Below, piece after piece: positions 53,193-64,000 of a stretch of DNA of 64,000 nucleotides. Position numbers and translations under genes: made by a program. The DNA is from Phytohabitans suffuscus (lineage in GTDB: Bacteria; Actinomycetota; Actinomycetes; Mycobacteriales; Micromonosporaceae), in the NCBI RefSeq assembly GCF_011764565.1, contig NZ_AP022871.1, positions 9,920,320 through 9,984,319 of the forward strand, written 5' to 3'. Numbering within the stretch: the stretch's first letter is position 1; each line of letters starts with the position of its first letter. The notes under the pieces were generated by a model. It was not told the DNA's origin. It was given only the letters and a program-made list of their open reading frames with translations, and searched no databases.

Positions 53193-54132
53193 CGCTCTTC
53201 CTGCGCCCAGTGCAGCACCGCCATGGCGCTGTACATCTTGTTCTCGGCCTGCTGGAAGGCGATGCTCGCGGGCCCGTCGAGGACCTCCGCGGTCACCTCC
53301 TCGCCCCGGTGCGCGGGCAGGTCGTGCATGAAGACCGCGCGCGGGCTGCGCCGCCACAGCCCTTCCCGCACCTGGAACGGCGCGAAGATCTCCCGCCAGT
53401 TCGGGTCGGGCTTGCTGGTGCCGGTGGTCTGCCACCGGGTGGTGTAGATGGCGTCCAGGCCGGCCGGCACGTCGGCCATGTCGTGCCGCTCGACCATCGC
53501 CCCGCCGTTGCGCCGGGCCTGCCGCAGCGCCGTCTCCACGACGTCGGCCGGCAGCCCGTACCCGGGCGGCGTGCGCAGCTCCAGCTCCACGCCGGGGAAG
53601 CGGGTCAGCGCGAGGGCGAGCGCGGTGGCGGTGTTGTTGGCCTCGCCGACGTACATCAGGCGCAGCCGCTCGATCCGGCCGAAGCGCTGCACCAGCGTGG
53701 TCAGGTCGGTCAGCGCCTGGGTCGGGTGCTCCGCCGCGCTCATCGCGTTGACCACGGCCATCCGGTCCTGGGCCGCCCAGGCCCGCATCTCGGCCGGGTC
53801 GCCGGCGGTGCGCGCGACCAGGATGTCGAGCATCGAGGCCAGCACCCGCCCGGTGTCCTCGGTGGACTCCCCGGTGTTGGTCTGCAGGTCGAGCGGGCCG
53901 TACGCGATCACGCTGGCGCCGAGCCGCAGCGCGGCGGAGGTGAACGCGGTCCGGGTCCGGGTGGAGGTCTTCAGGAAGTAGGTGCCAACCACCCGGCCGG
54001 CCAGCGGGCTGCCCATCTCGCCGGTGGCGTACCGCGCGCCGCGGGCCACGATCGTGTAGAGGTCGTCGTCGGTCAGGTCGCGGATCGACACCAGGTGCCG
54101 GGCCCGCGTGCGCACCATCAACGCGGTAGTCA

Positions 54133-54133
<1 letters not shown>
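53189..54133 (-). CDS. ornithine carbamoyltransferase-like protein
   Basis: 314 residues from ATG 54133 (TGATG overlap with the NRPS stop). Carbamoyl-phosphate motif YFLKTSTRTRTAFTSAALRL and the HPTQALTDLTTLV block are exact for this family; the middle has YVGEANNTATALALALTRFP. The usual ornithine-binding HCLPAHRGEEV reads FMHDLPAHRGEEVTAEV, so the catalytic Cys is replaced by Asp. That argues for an altered amino acceptor rather than housekeeping arginine synthesis. Being co-transcribed with the NRPS, it likely carbamoylates a precursor amino acid or the peptide. Confidence 0.85.

Positions 54134-64000
<9,867 letters not shown>

Overview
The window is very GC-rich, has GTG starts, 4-bp ATGA/GTGA gene overlaps, a SARP regulator, a modular NRPS, two-component and tripartite transporters and many carbohydrate operons. 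This is typical of a filamentous actinomycete. My best guess is a Micromonosporaceae genus, but that is an inference from style and content, not a marker-gene result. I saw no tRNA, rRNA or CRISPR array.

Layout, left to right. (1) 1-4955: the end of a RiPP-type operon with a YcaO cyclodehydratase ending in a PxPxP tail, two CPBP membrane proteases, an ABC exporter and a carboxyl/O-methyltransferase. The precursor and partner enzymes must lie left of the window. (2) 4956-6282: non-coding, filled with dispersed hairpin repeats. (3) 6283-14188: an AI-2E family transporter, then a tripartite tricarboxylate transport (Tct) locus with two solute-binding proteins, TctA/TctB and a CitA/CitB-like two-component system. 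(4) 14688-22222: one long minus-strand operon encoding a GT20 (trehalose-6-phosphate synthase-like) glycosyltransferase, a HAD phosphatase, a complete nucleotide-heptose pathway (HddC-GmhB fusion, GmhA, HddA), an MFS exporter and an ECF sigma factor. A large SARP regulator (22223-24742) is divergent from it. I read this as a small, possibly undescribed, heptose-containing metabolite cluster. (5) 24743-25955: a second repeat-rich non-coding island. (6) 25956-34244: a sugar locus with ROK kinase, SIS isomerase, GH13 glucosidase, ROK repressor and CUT1 ABC importer. One permease carries an unusual extracytoplasmic SdrD/Cna-B-like insert. (7) 34410-35922: a complete IS4-type insertion sequence sitting in the loop of a genomic hairpin repeat, followed by a third repeat island. 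(8) 37254-46735: a LuxR regulator, a broken DHA2 exporter, then a LacI-controlled sugar module (class II aldolase, FGGY kinase, ribose-type ABC importer) with clear operators. (9) 46745-49012: a KimA-like APC permease. (10) 49017-64000: an NRPS operon on the minus strand. The trimodular (visible part) NRPS ends in a fused serine beta-lactamase/PBP-fold domain in place of a thioesterase. It is followed by a carbamoyltransferase, MFS exporter, TauD-type hydroxylase, type II thioesterase and methyltransferase.

Two points affect the whole annotation. First, about two dozen conserved genes are interrupted by what look like single-base deletions in G/C runs. Every case I could orient is a deletion, so sequencing or assembly undercalls are more likely than mass pseudogenisation, and I annotate these genes as whole. 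Second, the non-coding islands share several families of palindromic repeats (called A, B, C, D, E below). Two copies of a roughly 350-bp composite lie in opposite orientation at about 5.8-6.1 kb and 36.5-36.9 kb. All domain and family calls are from reading the translations by eye; no database search was run.
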